Assembly (NCBI GenBank): GCA_003024785.1
Contig: PUQB01000865.1
Location: 19,522-83,521 of the forward strand
Source of the DNA: Selaginella tamariscina
Lineage: Eukaryota; Streptophyta; Lycopodiopsida; Selaginellales; Selaginellaceae
Direction: 5' to 3'
Length of the DNA stretch: 64,000 nt
The stretch's first letter is position 1. Every line of letters starts with the position of its first letter. Of this stretch, positions 62,226-64,000 are shown piece after piece. The translations under genes were made by a program, and so were the position numbers. The notes under the pieces are model-generated. The model was given only the letters and a program-made list of their open reading frames with translations, was not told the origin of the DNA and did no database searches.

Positions 62226-64000
62226 TGTCAGAGTTTTAACCCAAAGGGCCAACACGTGGCAACACGTGGCTGCCAGGTGGCCATTTGGCGTCATCACCCT
62301 GTGTGAGCAACGCTAAGTTCCCAGAACAACCCCAACGACCCCTAGGGTTAGACTCTAATGCCCAAGTGGACAAGGACTTAGGGTTTAGCCTAAGTCTCCC
62401 TAGAATGTCTGCCCCCAGAACCCTTGAGGGATAACCCTAGTTGACTTAGGGTTTAGCCTAAGTCTCCCTAGAGTGTCTACCCCAAAACCCTTGAGGGATA
62501 ACCCTAGTTGACTTAGGGTCTTGCCCTAGAAGACCTAGACAGGCTCATGCCCTAACCCCCATCAAGGAGACGTGTGTTCCACACATACCCCTGACAGAGC
62601 TAAGGCATTCACTTACCCCTTGAGGAATCACCCTCATCCGGGAGTACAACCCCTTTAGGGCGACAAGGGGTACCCTGAACCACGACTAACCCCTAAGGGT
62701 TTGAGTGGCCAAGTTACCCTAGACCTAGGGCTAGTACTTAGTGAGGACACGAGTGTGCGCCGTAGGCGACACGAGTGTTCTGCTAAGCAAACTCCCTAAG
62801 GCTAGGTTTGGGATAACCCTAAGCACATGACCTTGCGAGTGCCTTACGAAAGGGCTTCTGCTAATGAGCTTAGGTTGTTCAACCCTGGATTCCAAGGAGA
62901 ACACTCCCCTAGCCAAGTGTGCCAAAGCACACCTAGTTACGAGACCTAACCTCCCTTGAGCGGATGCCCAAGGCTTAGCACCCTAGTGCAAGCACAAGCA
63001 TGCCTGTTTGCTAGAGTATCCAACCCCTTGGCGACAAGCCCATGACATAACCCCAAAGGGCGTGCCTCGGTTGTACCATGTGACGTTTAGCCCAGTGTCA
63101 CATCCCATGTGACACTGCCTTCCAAGATGTGGGCTATCATGCCATAGCCCTTAGATTCAAGAGTTGCACCAAGTACCACAAACGTGGTTCCTAAATGCCA
63201 ACTCTAGAACCCCTCAATGAACCCTCAGGAACCAGGTAACGTGAACCTGTCAAACAAGATCCCACGCCACAGTTGGACAAGGACACGGATGTGCCTTGCT
63301 TGGCCGTGAGTGCTACACCTAGCTTGACGTGGAGGAGGAGGCTGGAGACAAGCCTCAACCTCTGCCTCTTGGAACGTGCATCCCGACAAGACCTCCCAGG
63401 CATGGATTCGCCAACGTTAAGGGTAAGCTACCCCGAAGGTGGGACGTACCCCTGGCATCTGGAAGTTAGGGCGGCACAACAGAGGGTTGTACCTTAACGA
63501 CACAAGCTGAAGCTTGCACCGGCAGAAGAGCAACGAACTCATTCATGAACCCAGGAGCTCTCCTACGTATACTCTACCTTATTTATGTGACGGAGCCCCC
63601 CCCCCTTTTCCTATATGAGTAAGTGGGCTGGCACTGAAATGCTAGCCCTTAGAGAAAATGAGTTGTCCAATCCTAATCCTAAACCTAACCCCTAGGGGGG
63701 GGGTTTAGGACGTGGGTTAGGGCAACCCTAGGGTTAGGTCAACCCTAGGGGTGTCCCTAACCCTTATTTTGACAAGCTATACTTTGCGAAAACCCCTAAC
63801 CTGGAACGTCAAAACGGGGAGAGTTTTCTAAATGGAAGTGCTAGCTTCGCCTAGAGTTTCTTGCAAATACCTAACGACACCCGGCCGGACCATCACTAGA
63901 TACCCAAGTGCACTATGCGGGCCTGTTTCTTCTACATCTAGGGTTCGTCACATAATCCAGTAGGTAACAACAGTCTACGTCCAAAGTAAAAGAGGAGTCA
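62226..64000 (-). repeat. 5' LTR (in element orientation) of the LARD-like element, incomplete at window end
   Basis: Same sequence as 56834-58593 apart from short indels and few substitutions. By comparison about 17 bases are missing beyond base 64000. Confidence 0.88.

Larger units (their letters stand above)
56834..64000 (-). mobile_element. Large non-coding LTR retrotransposon (LARD-like), minus orientation, right end cut by window
   Basis: Two direct copies of a ~1.76-kb LTR flank 3.6 kb of internal DNA. Read on the minus strand, the LTR begins TGTCATAG and ends CTCTGACA. Immediately after the upstream LTR comes AT then TGGTATCGGAGCC (62211-62223), a near-perfect initiator tRNA-Met primer-binding site. 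Before the downstream LTR is a purine tract, AAAGGCGGGGAGTG (about 58594-58607). The internal region has no gag or pol and no long frame on either strand, so it must rely on another element for proteins. Confidence 0.85.

Overview
This is nuclear DNA from a land plant. The evidence is spliced genes with GT-AG introns, a UPL1/UPL2-type HECT ubiquitin ligase gene, an ABI3/FUS3/LEC2-type B3 transcription factor gene, an LRR receptor-like protein gene, a BRR2 helicase fragment, and plant-style Ty3/gypsy and tRNA-Met-primed LTR elements. Introns and spacers are AT-rich and full of (TA)n, (CA)n and (GA)n runs. I cannot name the species.

Layout. 1-16383 (minus): most of a UPL1/2-like gene; its HECT domain lies beyond base 1. 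17566-17783 (minus): a short signal peptidase complex subunit 1-like reading frame with a frame break. 17885-19513 (minus): a B3-domain gene with several frame problems. 21483-21668: a small fold-back/MITE. 21925-31800: a decayed LRR receptor-like protein gene on the minus strand, cut in two by an 8.0-kb Mutator-like element (22125-30126). 32-34 kb: small gene fragments and a direct duplication. 34.2-37.5 kb: AT-rich spacer with a tRNA-Val relic. 37882-42756: a young short-LTR Ty3/gypsy element. 42.9-45.9 kb (minus): a broken, apparently intronless gene joining a PP2C phosphatase to a P-loop NTPase. 46.4-50.9 kb: an old rearranged minus-strand copy of the same gypsy family, with a remnant of another LTR nested in it. 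53874-55970 (minus): a truncated BRR2 3' part with a 73-bp tandem duplication. 56834 to the window end: a large LTR element without coding capacity, in minus orientation.

The most unusual object is the Mutator-like element. It carries two intact, divergently transcribed, spliced genes of nearly equal size. One is a 1018-aa transposase (WRKY/GCM1-like zinc region, DDE core, SWIM finger). The other is a 1015-aa protein with a ParB-like domain and a circularly permuted (beta-order) amino-methyltransferase. Between their 5' ends lies an array of about 14 copies of a ~22-bp palindrome, and half-sites of that palindrome recur near both element ends. Both ends also carry alternating GAA/TTC blocks resembling heat-shock elements. 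The element is flanked by a 9-bp target duplication (10 bp counting one ambiguous base), and removing it restores the LRR-gene reading frame. I infer a transposon with its own DNA-methylation/ParB-type module acting on a built-in parS-like array; I know of no description of such an element.

Caution: several genes here (B3, SPC1-like, LRR, PP2C-NTPase, the gypsy pol) have single-base frame breaks, and the two long LTRs differ mainly by short indels. Some breaks could be assembly errors, although the UPL and Mutator genes read cleanly.
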